Shown: positions 51,276 to 60,067 of the stretch, in pieces | How the letters are laid out: each line of letters starts with the position of its first letter | Position numbering within the stretch: position 1 is the first letter of the stretch | Source: Halovenus salina | Lineage (GTDB): Archaea > Halobacteriota > Halobacteria > Halobacteriales > Haloarculaceae | DNA: 64,000 bases | Direction: 5' to 3' | Assembly: GCF_026410925.1 (NCBI RefSeq) | Contig: NZ_CP112972.1 | Coordinates: 1,178,001 to 1,242,000 of the forward strand | Position numbers and translations under genes: made by a program | The notes under the pieces: generated by a model | The model's input: the letters and a program-made list of their open reading frames with translations, nothing else | What the model was told of the DNA's origin: nothing | Databases searched by the model: none

Positions 51276-52592
51276 CTACTGTTTGCTTGCGCGGTCGAGA
51301 AAGGTGTCGAATGCGCCGCTTTCGGCGTGAAGATGTGAGTATGTCCCGAGTGTCTGGTACTCCGTCAGACCGTCGCGGTCGCCGTCGATGCCGTCACCGC
51401 GGGCCATCTCGAAGGCGAACGTTGCGTCACGGTCGACAGTCGCACCCGAGTAGTGGAACTCGTGGCCACGGTGGGTATCGCCGGCGGCTGCGGTCACCGT
51501 GTCGGTCTGTGCGCGGAGTTCGACGTGGTCCAGCGCCTGATACCGGTCGCACATTTCGACTCTGGCTGGGAGGACTCCCGCCATCTCGTGGCTCTCTCCC
51601 GCTGTCGTGGTGAGGCGTTCTGAGAGTGCCATCAATCCGCCACACTCGCCGAGGATGGGGACCCCCTCGGCTGCGCGGTCGGCAATCGTCGACAGCGCCG
51701 GGCTGGTGGCCAGTTCGGAGCCGTGAAGTTCGGGGTAGCCGCCGGGGAGGTAGACGCCGTCACACGCTGGGAGGTCGTCACCGTCTGTCGGTGCGAACGT
51801 GACGACATCGGCCCGCTGTTCGAGGCGTTCGCTGACCCCAGGATAGATGAACCGAAAGGCGCTGTCGCGGGCGACCGCAATCCGTGGTGTGTCAGTCGGT
51901 TGGTCGTCCAGCCCGCCCGCTGAGTCGGGCCTCGGCGGTTCACGCGCAACCGACGCGAGCGCGTCTCCGTCGATGTGTGTGGCGGCCTCGTCGAGCACGG
52001 CGGTATCGAGCGGACTCTCCTCACCCATATGCAGGCCGAGGTGTCGCTCGGGAATCGATAGTTCGGACAGCGGCGGAATCCGCCCGAAATACTGGAGCCC
52101 ATCGGGAAGTGCATCGCGGATACCCGACTCGTGACGACCGCCGTGGGTCTGCTGGCTAAGGACACCGACCACGTCGATGTTACGGTCAGCCTGGGCGGCG
52201 TACTGCTGGAAGCCGTAGGCGGTCGCGGCGACGCTCTCCATCCCGCCGCTGCCGTCGACGACGAGCACCACCGGCACATCGAGTGTCTCCGCGACAGCAG
52301 CAGTACTCGAATGGTCGCCGTCGTACAGCCCCATGACACCCTCGACGACACAGATATCACCAGAGCCGCGGTGGTAGTTCCGGCAGACGCCGTCGTCGCC
52401 TTCGAGCCAGGTATCGAGCGTGCGTGAGGGTTTCCCGGCGACGACAGCGTGGTGGCTCGGGTCGATGAAATCTGAGCCGGCTTTCGCAGGCTGGACCGAC
52501 AGCCCTGCCGATTCGAGCGCACGAATCGTCACCAGCGTTGCGACAGTTTTCCCCACACCAGACTCCGTCCCAGCGAGCACGAACCCTTCCAT
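51276..52592 (-). CDS. cbiA: Cobyrinate a,c-diamide synthase
   Basis: 438 residues from ATG 52592 (MEGFVLAGTESGVGKTVATLV). The P-loop of the CobB/CbiA family is visible (GTESGVGKT, residues 8-16), then VVEGVMGLYDG, and the class I glutamine amidotransferase domain with nucleophile Cys in ILGECGGLMALSE (near residue 320) and a final His/Glu region (THRGHEFHYSG). It amidates cobyrinic acid in the cobalamin pathway. Convergent with leuS, 8 bases between stops. Confidence 0.9.
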   Translation of the reverse strand: MEGFVLAGTESGVGKTVATLVTIRALESAGLSVQPAKAGSDFIDPSHHAVVAGKPSRTLDTWLEGDDGVCRNYHRGSGDICVVEGVMGLYDGDHSSTAAVAETLDVPVVLVVDGSGGMESVAATAYGFQQYAAQADRNIDVVGVLSQQTHGGRHESGIRDALPDGLQYFGRIPPLSELSIPERHLGLHMGEESPLDTAVLDEAATHIDGDALASVAREPPRPDSAGGLDDQPTDTPRIAVARDSAFRFIYPGVSERLEQRADVVTFAPTDGDDLPACDGVYLPGGYPELHGSELATSPALSTIADRAAEGVPILGECGGLMALSERLTTTAGESHEMAGVLPARVEMCDRYQALDHVELRAQTDTVTAAAGDTHRGHEFHYSGATVDRDATFAFEMARGDGIDGDRDGLTEYQTLGTYSHLHAESGAFDTFLDRASKQ

Positions 52593-52682
52593 TGACACTG
52601 TGTAGCGTGATGACGCCAATAGGTGTGCTGGTTCTGGCCGAAAACACGAAGTTTTTATCGCCGGCTCGGATTCTTTCGACAA

Positions 52683-53447
52683 ATGGCATCCACCCTCGGG
52701 CTCGTCATTCCAGCCTACCAGCCCGACATTGAGCAGCTCTCTGCCTACGTTGCGGATATCATTGGGGAGTTCGAGCCAGAGACGATTCGCGTCGAAGTCG
52801 ACGCAGCCGAAGAGCAGACCGTCACCGAGCTTGCCGACCTCCCCGCGGATATCTCAGCTGTCCCCTACCGCCGCGGAAAGGGGGCTGCAATTACGGCCGG
52901 GTTCGAGGCACTCGAGACGGACGTGCTCACGTTCGCGGACGCAGACGGCGCCACTCCGGCGACAGAACTCGCCCGGGTCGTCGATGCGGTCCAGACGCGC
53001 GGCAGTGACCTCGCAGTTGGTTCCCGACGCCATCCTCAGTCGACTGTCGCGACCCACCAGACGTTCGCCCGGCGACGCCTCGGCGACACGTTCGCCTGGC
53101 TGGCTCGCCGCCTGCTCGCAGTCGACCTCTATGACTACCAGTGTGGCGCGAAGGCGCTCACAGCCGAGTCCTGGGAAGAGATTCGCGGCCACCTCTACGA
53201 GCCGGGCTTCGCGTGGGATATCGAACTCATCGCGATGGCCGGTGCCCTGGGTCACAGGGTCGAAGAGGTCCCCATCGAGTGGCACGACAGACCGAATTCG
53301 ACGGTGTCGCCGGTGCGTGACTCGTTCCGGCTCGCCCGGGCGCTGTTTGGGGCACGCCACCGCGCAAAGCAGGTCAGTGATAACCCCCTCCACACCGCAA
53401 TCGCACAGCGGCGAAACCAACCGACAGCGCTCGTCGACGACGAATGA
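52683..53447 (+). CDS. Family 2 glycosyltransferase
   Basis: 254 residues from ATG 52683 (MASTLGLVIPAYQPD). GT-A fold features: LVIPAY near residue 6, PYRRGKGAAITAGFEA near residue 62, DADGA (metal-binding DxD-type) near residue 80, and AVGSRRHP near 115. These enzymes build dolichol-phosphate sugars or surface glycans. The stop overlaps the GtrA gene start by 4 bases, a frequent pair for a polyprenyl-phosphate sugar synthase and its flippase-like partner. Confidence 0.9.
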   Translation: MASTLGLVIPAYQPDIEQLSAYVADIIGEFEPETIRVEVDAAEEQTVTELADLPADISAVPYRRGKGAAITAGFEALETDVLTFADADGATPATELARVVDAVQTRGSDLAVGSRRHPQSTVATHQTFARRRLGDTFAWLARRLLAVDLYDYQCGAKALTAESWEEIRGHLYEPGFAWDIELIAMAGALGHRVEEVPIEWHDRPNSTVSPVRDSFRLARALFGARHRAKQVSDNPLHTAIAQRRNQPTALVDDE

Positions 53448-53899
53448 GCGGGAGCTCGCTCGACGCCCTCGCCTCTCGCGCCAGGTTCGGCAAGTTCGTC
53501 TCCGTCGGTGTCGTCGGCGCGATAAGCGACAACCTCGTGCTCACAGTACTGGGTCTCGGGATCGGCATTCCAGAGATGGCAGCAAAGGCCGCCGGCATCG
53601 AGACAGCGATTCTCGTGATGTTCCTGGTCAACGAGCACTGGACATTCGCCGACCAGGGGACAGGAGGGACCCTCCCGTTCGCCCGGCGTCTCGGCAAATC
53701 GCACCTGGTCCGCGCCGGCGGTTCGTCCATTCAGCTCGTCGTCTACTGGGTGCTAACACAGCGGCTCACGTTCGAGCTAAATCTGTTCGGGACCGACCTG
53801 TGGTTCATCGCCGCCAGCCCGGTCGCAATCGGCGTCGCGATGAGTGTGAACTACGTCTTCGAGAGCCTGTTCACCTGGCAGGTTCATACCGAGTCCTGA
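53444..53899 (+). CDS. GtrA-family membrane protein
   Basis: 151 residues with four hydrophobic helices (about 16-36, 44-64, 85-105 and 115-140). The segments FGKFVSVGVVGAISDNLVL and AVLVMFLVNEHWTFAD-like (ETAILVMFLVNEHWTF) are typical of GtrA/DPMS-like proteins thought to flip lipid-linked sugars. Coupled to the GT2 gene by overlap. It ends 77 bases before tRNA-iMet. Confidence 0.88.
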   Translation: MSGSSLDALASRARFGKFVSVGVVGAISDNLVLTVLGLGIGIPEMAAKAAGIETAILVMFLVNEHWTFADQGTGGTLPFARRLGKSHLVRAGGSSIQLVVYWVLTQRLTFELNLFGTDLWFIAASPVAIGVAMSVNYVFESLFTWQVHTES

Positions 53900-53976
53900 G
53901 CCGTAGATGCTGGTACAATCTCACAGACGGAAGCCGAAACGCAATCCTTAAACAGTGACCTCGGTTAAAAACAGGT

Positions 53977-54052
<76 letters not shown>

Positions 54053-54140
54053 ACTTTTGCCGCGAGCAATTCCGCGAGCGGCAAATATCGGTCACGGTGG
54101 TTTGAATGAGACCACGAGCGACTGAAAGGTGTGAGTGGAC

Positions 54141-54165
54141 GTGGTTCAAATCCACCTCCCGCTAT
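54141..54165. repeat. 25-base repeat, displaced tRNA-iMet 3' end
   Basis: A second copy of the T-arm/acceptor end of tRNA-iMet with no body of a tRNA in front of it. The intervening 88 bases contain a small inverted repeat (gccgcgagc ... gcgagcggc, about 54059-54082) but no gene. Looks like an integrated element remnant. Confidence 0.8.
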
Positions 54166-54226
54166 GTTCTGACGACGCAACGACGAGGAAGAGCGGACGC
54201 TGTATTCGAGATGGTGACGGTGACCG

Positions 54227-55411
54227 TCAGTCGTCGGCTCCTTCTTCGATGTCTGTGACGACTTCTTCTACGTCTCTGATGTCGGCCTCGGGACGCTCGC
54301 TCTCCGGCCCACCGACATCCGTCTCGTCGAACTGTGCGAGAATCTCTTGGATGTCGTCGAGGCCAAGCATCTCACGGGCCTCCTCGTCGAACTCCAGGCC
54401 TTCGAGGACGTGCCCGTTCTCTTTGACGTCGCTGCCCTGGAGGTGGCGGCCATAGCGTGAGACCAGCGAGGTGAGTTCCTGGGGCAGGACGAAGGTATTC
54501 GACTCACCTTGTCCAATGCCCTCCAGCGTCTCCATACCCTTGTCGATAATCGCCCGCTCGCCCATCGAGTCCGCCGCCTTCGCGCGGAGGACCGTCGAAA
54601 TGGCGTCACCCTGGGCTTCCAGAATCTGGCTCTGCTTTGCACCCTGGGCGCGGATGATGTTCGACTGTTTTTCCCCCTGTGCGGTCTCGATGGAACTGCG
54701 GCGTTCACCTTGAGCCTCCAGGATCATCGCACGGCGGCGACGCTCCGCAGAGGTCTGTTCTTCCATCGCCCGCTGGACATCTTTCGAGGGGTTGACCTCA
54801 CGGACCTCGACCGATTCGACGCGGATTCCCCACTCGTCGGTCGGCTCGTCCAGCTCCGTCCGGATTTTCGAGTTTATCTGCTGGCGTTTGCTGAGCGTGT
54901 CGTCCAGTTCCATGTCACCCAGGACGGCCCGGAGAGTCGTCTGCGCCAGATTCGACACCGCGCGCTTGTAGTCGTCCACTTCGAGGAACGCTTTCTCTGC
55001 ATCCATCACCTTGATGTAGACGACCGCGTCGGCAGTCACCGGCGAATTGTCCCGCGTGATTGCCTCCTGGTGAGGCACGTCAAGTGTCTGTGTCCGCATG
55101 TCGAATCGGTAGGTCCGGTTGACGAAGGGAGCAACAAAGTGGATGCCCGGGTCGAGCAACCGCTGGAACTTTCCGAAAACCGTCAGCGCCTCTTTGTCGT
55201 AGGCCTCGACGATTGTCACACTCGATGTGACGGTCACGACCGCCAGGCCGAGGACGAGCAGGCCGACGATGAGAGCAGGGTTAGCCAGCGCCCCACCGAG
55301 GACCGGAACGCCGACCACGACGGCGAGCACGGCAACGAGGATGACGACGGCGAGCAGCGTGTTCAGGTGTCGGTAGAGCGCTCGTCGGGGATCTTGTGGG
55401 TCGGCAGCCAT
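54227..55411 (-). CDS. SPFH/band 7 (stomatin-like) membrane protein
   Basis: 394 residues from ATG 55411 (MAADPQDPRRALYRH). Two hydrophobic segments near the N-terminus (about 15-35 and 42-62) are followed by the SPFH domain (VTIVEAYDKEALTVFGKFQRLLDPGIHFVAPFVNRTYRFDMRTQTLDVPHQEAITRDNSPVTADAVVYIKV). The long coiled coil (EAQGERRSSIETAQGEKQSNIIRAQGAKQ) ends in an acidic tail. It would form oligomeric membrane scaffolds. An NfeD partner is 38 kb away instead of adjacent. Confidence 0.9.
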   Translation of the reverse strand: MAADPQDPRRALYRHLNTLLAVVILVAVLAVVVGVPVLGGALANPALIVGLLVLGLAVVTVTSSVTIVEAYDKEALTVFGKFQRLLDPGIHFVAPFVNRTYRFDMRTQTLDVPHQEAITRDNSPVTADAVVYIKVMDAEKAFLEVDDYKRAVSNLAQTTLRAVLGDMELDDTLSKRQQINSKIRTELDEPTDEWGIRVESVEVREVNPSKDVQRAMEEQTSAERRRRAMILEAQGERRSSIETAQGEKQSNIIRAQGAKQSQILEAQGDAISTVLRAKAADSMGERAIIDKGMETLEGIGQGESNTFVLPQELTSLVSRYGRHLQGSDVKENGHVLEGLEFDEEAREMLGLDDIQEILAQFDETDVGGPESERPEADIRDVEEVVTDIEEGADD

Positions 55412-55565
55412 ACACAACATAGCTGCTCCGCTGTGGAAAACCCTCCCGTGTCGGCTCAGTAACCCACATCTGTCTACTTTCGGGTGACTGTATCGGTGAG
55501 AAACGAGTAACCAACACAAATATCTGATTTTTCAACAGAGACAAGCAGGAACATCGCCAGCCCAC

Positions 55566-56375
55566 TTATTCAGCGCGGGCCGCCTCGACCAATGTCGCTA
55601 CTCGGTCGGGGTCGACGCGATTGGTCGTCTGGCCCTGTTTCTTGAGCGCGGTGCCGACGATTGCACCGTCTGCGTCGTCGAGCAACGCCGAGACGTTCTC
55701 GGGCGTCACGCCGCTTCCGACGAAGACTGGAACGTCGCGGGTTGCGTCGTCACGCCCGTCGAGAGCCATACGCAGGTCCTCGTTGTCGGCCGGCTTGCCG
55801 GTCTCTGGACCCGAGACGACGACCGCGTCGGCGAGTCCGCGGTCGATGGTCTCTCTGACGAGGGCGGTCCTGTCGCGCTCGCCAAGTGGCGTCGCGTGTT
55901 TTACGTCGACATCGGCGAGGATAGCCACATCGGCGTCGAGTTGGTCTCGGAGCCGTAGCGTCTCGTGGGCACTCCCGTCGAGCACTCCCTGGTCGGTCAC
56001 CGACGCTCCGGTGTGGACATTGACTCTCATAAACGAGCCGCCAGCAGCTGCCGCGACCGAGAGCGCTGCTTCGGCGTCGTTTCGCAGGACGTTGACACCG
56101 AGGGGTACGTCGACAGCAAGAGAGAGTTCGCGGGCGGTCGCGGTCATCTCTGCGACGACGTGTTTCGGGACACCGTCAGGATAGAACGGCGCGTCGCCGA
56201 AGTTCTCGACAAGGATGCCGTCAAGGCCGTTTCTGGCGAGCGTGTGCGCGTCCGCGAGTGCACGAGCCCGGATATCGTCACGAGGCTGTTCGTGTCTGGG
56301 TGCGCCGGGAAGTGCCGGCAGGTGGACCATCCCGACAAGTGGCGTGCTCGTGTCGAAGAGGTCACGCAGGTCCAT
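55566..56375 (-). CDS. BtpA/SgcQ family protein
   Basis: 269 residues, a TIM-barrel family: LVGMVHLPALPGAP at the start, then NGLDGILVENFGDAPFYPD, VDVPLGVNVLRNDAEAALSVAAAAGGSFMRVNVHTGASVTDQG and VFVGSGVTPENVSALL. BtpA of cyanobacteria stabilises photosystem I; archaeal members have no known role. Follows the thioredoxin-like gene with no gap (stop 56376, start 56375). Confidence 0.88.
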   Translation of the reverse strand: MDLRDLFDTSTPLVGMVHLPALPGAPRHEQPRDDIRARALADAHTLARNGLDGILVENFGDAPFYPDGVPKHVVAEMTATARELSLAVDVPLGVNVLRNDAEAALSVAAAAGGSFMRVNVHTGASVTDQGVLDGSAHETLRLRDQLDADVAILADVDVKHATPLGERDRTALVRETIDRGLADAVVVSGPETGKPADNEDLRMALDGRDDATRDVPVFVGSGVTPENVSALLDDADGAIVGTALKKQGQTTNRVDPDRVATLVEAARAE

Positions 56376-56963
56376 CTACTGGTCCCAGTAGTCCGGTTCG
56401 TTGCCCGTCTTCCACTTGATCGAACAGCCCCGGGACGGCTTCGGTTCTTCAGCTATCTCGTCGCCGGCGAGGACAGTCTTGATATGGCCGGCCATCTCGC
56501 GCTCGCTGGCTTCGTCGTCAGGGTTCGGGGCGTCGTCCAGACGGCCGTGGTACGCGAGTCGGAACGTGGTTCCGGTGTTCTCGAAGAGGAACGGATCTGG
56601 CGTACACATCGCGCCGTAGGCTGCCGCGACCGACTGTGTCTCGTCGTGGAGGTACGCATCCCAGCGGATAGTCCCTTCTTCGACACGCTCACCCATCGTC
56701 TCGAAGTCGTCTTCAGGGTACTCGGTCGCGTCATTGGGGTTGATACCGACGACAGCAGCCTCGTCGAACTCCTCGGCCAGACGGTTCATCTCCTCGAATG
56801 TAGCCTTCGCGTACGGACAGTGATTGCAGGTGAAGACCACGAGCAACGCCTCGTACTCCTCGAAATCAGCAAGCGAATAGCTGTCGCCGTCGGTCCCTTG
56901 TAGTTCGAAATCCGGTGCTTCGTCTCCGGCTGTCAGCACGTCTGTCGATTCGAGTTCAACCAT
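56376..56963 (-). CDS. Thioredoxin-fold (peroxiredoxin-like/TlpA) protein
   Basis: 195 residues from ATG 56963 (MVELESTDVLTAGDEAPDF). It shows APDFELQGTDGDSYSLADF and the redox Cys pair in FTCNHCPYAKATFEEMNRL (C-x2-C with NHC), typical of the alkyl hydroperoxide reductase/thiol-specific antioxidant superfamily. Later FLFENTGTTFRLAYHGRLDD fits. Cytosolic (no signal peptide). Co-transcribed with the BtpA gene behind it and probably with the winged-helix gene in front. Confidence 0.85.
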   Translation of the reverse strand: MVELESTDVLTAGDEAPDFELQGTDGDSYSLADFEEYEALLVVFTCNHCPYAKATFEEMNRLAEEFDEAAVVGINPNDATEYPEDDFETMGERVEEGTIRWDAYLHDETQSVAAAYGAMCTPDPFLFENTGTTFRLAYHGRLDDAPNPDDEASEREMAGHIKTVLAGDEIAEEPKPSRGCSIKWKTGNEPDYWDQ

Positions 56964-57004
56964 ACACGCGGGTTCGAGCGCTACTGTCTTACCCGTTCTG
57001 GCTC

Positions 57005-57316
57005 TCAACGGTTGGCGTCGACAGCCTCGTTGAACTGTCGTGCGGCCTGATAGACATCGCTGTCTTCGTTGATCTGGTAACAGTTTTCGGATTCGGTCCC
57101 TGGGTCGTCGACGCGGTCAAGCATCCCGACTGTGGCGAGTTCCTCGAAAATATCGACGAGATACAGCGTCTTCAGCGGAACGCCGGCGGCGTCCGCGAGT
57201 TCTGAACGAGTGTATTGCCGCTCCGGTTCGACGGCGAGCAGTCCGGCGATGACCGCGGCTGCCTCGTCTTCGGCAGCGACTAACTCCCAGCCCGACTGTG
57301 TGGGCGTGTCTGTCAT
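57005..57316 (-). CDS. Small winged-helix transcription regulator
   Basis: 103 residues from ATG 57316 (MTDTPTQSGWELVAAEDEA). The winged-helix pattern is visible (RQYTRSELADAAGVPLKTLYLVDIFEELATVGMLDRVDD), like MarR/ArsR-type regulators that haloarchaea encode in large numbers. Upstream of the thioredoxin-like gene with 41 bases between and on the same strand; it may regulate this small operon. Confidence 0.8.
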   Translation of the reverse strand: MTDTPTQSGWELVAAEDEAAAVIAGLLAVEPERQYTRSELADAAGVPLKTLYLVDIFEELATVGMLDRVDDPGTESENCYQINEDSDVYQAARQFNEAVDANR

Positions 57317-57566
57317 TGCCCCGACGTTCGGAATCACGGCAAATAAGTCAGTGGGTTCCACACCGACGAAACTCGGGATAGTGACACTACTGGCCCGGGT
57401 GATCGCAGTGTCTGTCGGTCAGTATAGATAGGAACACTCATACATAACTATTCGTACCAAAAGCCCTGTCTCCCGGTACTTCACCGAGTCAAATCACTGG
57501 CATGACCTGGAAATGTAGCATTTACAGCACAAACTTTTTTCCTATGTTCACAGTAGTAGGGGTGTA

Positions 57567-60065
57567 ATGGCAATTGATGACAGTGGGGGGAGCGACGAAG
57601 AAGCCGGGACAGGGGGTCGTATGCGCTTCGGAGACGGCGTCGTTGTCGGCGAGTATTCCTGGAGCGACTTTCGACGCAAAGAACACGACGAGGGTCGGTT
57701 CGACCGGAGTAAATATCTTGGATTCGGTCCACGAGAGACCAGCCAGCGGCTCCAAGAGGGGGCAAGCGCGGCCAAGACGCTCAACCGCGTCGTCGAGCGG
57801 TATCTGGACCCCGAGAGGCGAGAGGTCGTCGTCGGCAACTACACCTGGGAACATTTCAAACAGGAGTACTACTACGACGAAGACGGCCTCCCGCCGGAGG
57901 ACGCCGATCCGTTCGATCCGGCAGAGTATCTCGGATTCGACCCAGCAGAGGCCGAGCAACACCTCAGCTACGGCGAAAGTGCCGCAGCCAGGCTCAAGAA
58001 GATTGTGGATGAACGGACCCTCGACACGAACGAAGAGCTCGACGAAGACGACTTTTTTTCGACGCGTGATGGAACGCCGACGGTCGTCAACCGGTACGAC
58101 CTCGAAAAGGCCGTTCCGATGGAGAAAAAGACTCACTTCATCGAACAACACCGATACTGGGTCAACAAGCCCTACGCCTGTGTCGTCGTCTTCAAATCAC
58201 AGAAGGAAAACGAGATCAAATACTACGTCATCGAGCCACATCTCAACGAAATCGAGGCCGAACTCCGGGACTTTCTCTCCCGAAAGCTCAAGACAGCAAT
58301 CAAATACACCGAGGACGATGTTATCGTCCAGGGGAGCGAACAGGACCGCGCCGACGTCATCGAGCGCGAGGCCGAGCGGCTTCTCCAGCGGTACAACATC
58401 TTCACCGGGAAGCGAAGCGTCAAAGAGAACGGTTCTGGCGGCGGCTGGCTCGACGAAATAAAGGACGCTATCGGCCTCGGCGATGATGAAGACGACGACT
58501 GGGAAGAGCTGCCAGAGTTGGACGGTGTTGCGGCCCGACCCGAGCCGGCACTAATCGAGGAAGATTCCGATACGTTGACCGAGTACCAGGTCGAGAAGAT
58601 GCTGTATATGCTCAAGCGGGATTTCATCGGGTACGCCCGCATCGACCCGGTCAAACACGACATCAACGTCGAGGACATCTCCTGTGACGGGTACAACAGC
58701 CGCGTCTTCGTCTATCACACCGACTACGAGCAGATTATTACGAACGTCGAACACGGCGAGGCAGAGCTCGACGACTTCGTCGTCAAGCTCGCCCAGCGCT
58801 CCGGAAAAGGCATCTCCAAGCGCCAGCCACAGGTCGACGCGACGCTGCCGGACGGCTCGCGTGCACAGTTGACGCTTGGGGCAGAAGTCTCAGACCACGG
58901 GACAAACTACACGATCCGCCAGTTCAAAGACGTGCCGTTCACGCCCGTCGACCTCATCAACTGGAACACGTTTAACCTAGATGAGATGGCCTTCCTGTGG
59001 CTCTGTATCGAGAACCACAAGTCGCTGATTTTCGCGGGCGGTACTGCCTCTGGAAAGACGACGAGCCTCAACGCGGTGTCGCTGTTTATCCCCTCCAGTG
59101 CCAAGATTGTCTCTATCGAGGACACCCGCGAGGTGGAGCTGCCACAGCGCAACTGGGTGGCGAGTGTCACCCGCCCCTCCTTCGGCGAGGACGACAAAGG
59201 CGACGTCGACGAGTTCGACCTGCTGGAGGCGGCGTTGCGCCAGCGGCCAGACTACATCGTCATGGGCGAGATTCGTGGCGAGGAAGGGCGAACCCTGTTC
59301 CAGGTCATGTCGACCGGTCACACTACATACACGACGTTCCACGCTGACACCGTCGGCGAGGTCATCAAGCGGTTCACTACAGACCCAATCAACGTCTCGA
59401 AGACGCTTTTCACCGCGCTGGACCTTGTGTCGATTCAGACCCAGACCCGTGTCGGTGGCCGCAAGGTCCGCCGCAACAAGAAGCTGACAGAGATAAACGA
59501 GTACTCTCCCGAGAACGACGAAATCAACGTCCGAGACGTCTACGAGTGGCGCGCCGAGACCGACCAGTTCCTCCAGATGGGCTCTTCGAGCACGCTCGAA
59601 GAGATCAAGTTCGATCGCGGCTGGTCACAGAACCGCCTCGACGAGGAGCTGTTCAAGCGCAAAATCGTCCTCGCGTACCTCATCGAAAACGGCCTGAACA
59701 CATACACCGAGGTCGCGGCGACAGTCCAGGCGTTTATCAACGACCCAGAGACGATACTCGCCATCATCGCAAAAGAGAGTCTCGAACGCTCGCTGGAGGA
59801 CCTCCGGGAGATGGAGTCAGTCCAGATTGAAGTCGACCCTCAAAAAGAGGAGTTGGTTCCCCGGCCCGAACCCCCGGAGCCGGTCATCGAAGAGACCGAC
59901 GACATCCTGCGGAGCGCCGAACCGATGCTCGAAGGATACCGGGAGATGGAGACGAGCGACCTCGTCGCGGCGCTAGAGGGAGGGAACGACGACTCCGCCA
60001 GCGCCGACGAGGAAGGCAACTTCGGGCAGTTCGTTCCCAAAGCAGGGACGGACGGCGATAGCTGA
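57567..60065 (+). CDS. Type IV pilus/type II secretion ATPase (GspE/VirB11-like)
   Basis: 832 residues. A long acidic N-terminal half (two related segments ...VVGEYSWSDFRRKEHD and VVGNYTWEHFKQEYY) precedes the motor domain. Walker A GGTASGKTT (near residue 492), Asp box, Walker B with GEIRGEEGRTL (near residue 565), His box and the C-terminal helical part. It powers assembly of archaeal pili or a related secretion system by ATP hydrolysis. The next gene is the membrane platform; gap 2 bases. Confidence 0.93.
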   Translation: MAIDDSGGSDEEAGTGGRMRFGDGVVVGEYSWSDFRRKEHDEGRFDRSKYLGFGPRETSQRLQEGASAAKTLNRVVERYLDPERREVVVGNYTWEHFKQEYYYDEDGLPPEDADPFDPAEYLGFDPAEAEQHLSYGESAAARLKKIVDERTLDTNEELDEDDFFSTRDGTPTVVNRYDLEKAVPMEKKTHFIEQHRYWVNKPYACVVVFKSQKENEIKYYVIEPHLNEIEAELRDFLSRKLKTAIKYTEDDVIVQGSEQDRADVIEREAERLLQRYNIFTGKRSVKENGSGGGWLDEIKDAIGLGDDEDDDWEELPELDGVAARPEPALIEEDSDTLTEYQVEKMLYMLKRDFIGYARIDPVKHDINVEDISCDGYNSRVFVYHTDYEQIITNVEHGEAELDDFVVKLAQRSGKGISKRQPQVDATLPDGSRAQLTLGAEVSDHGTNYTIRQFKDVPFTPVDLINWNTFNLDEMAFLWLCIENHKSLIFAGGTASGKTTSLNAVSLFIPSSAKIVSIEDTREVELPQRNWVASVTRPSFGEDDKGDVDEFDLLEAALRQRPDYIVMGEIRGEEGRTLFQVMSTGHTTYTTFHADTVGEVIKRFTTDPINVSKTLFTALDLVSIQTQTRVGGRKVRRNKKLTEINEYSPENDEINVRDVYEWRAETDQFLQMGSSSTLEEIKFDRGWSQNRLDEELFKRKIVLAYLIENGLNTYTEVAATVQAFINDPETILAIIAKESLERSLEDLREMESVQIEVDPQKEELVPRPEPPEPVIEETDDILRSAEPMLEGYREMETSDLVAALEGGNDDSASADEEGNFGQFVPKAGTDGDS

Positions 60066-60067
60066 CC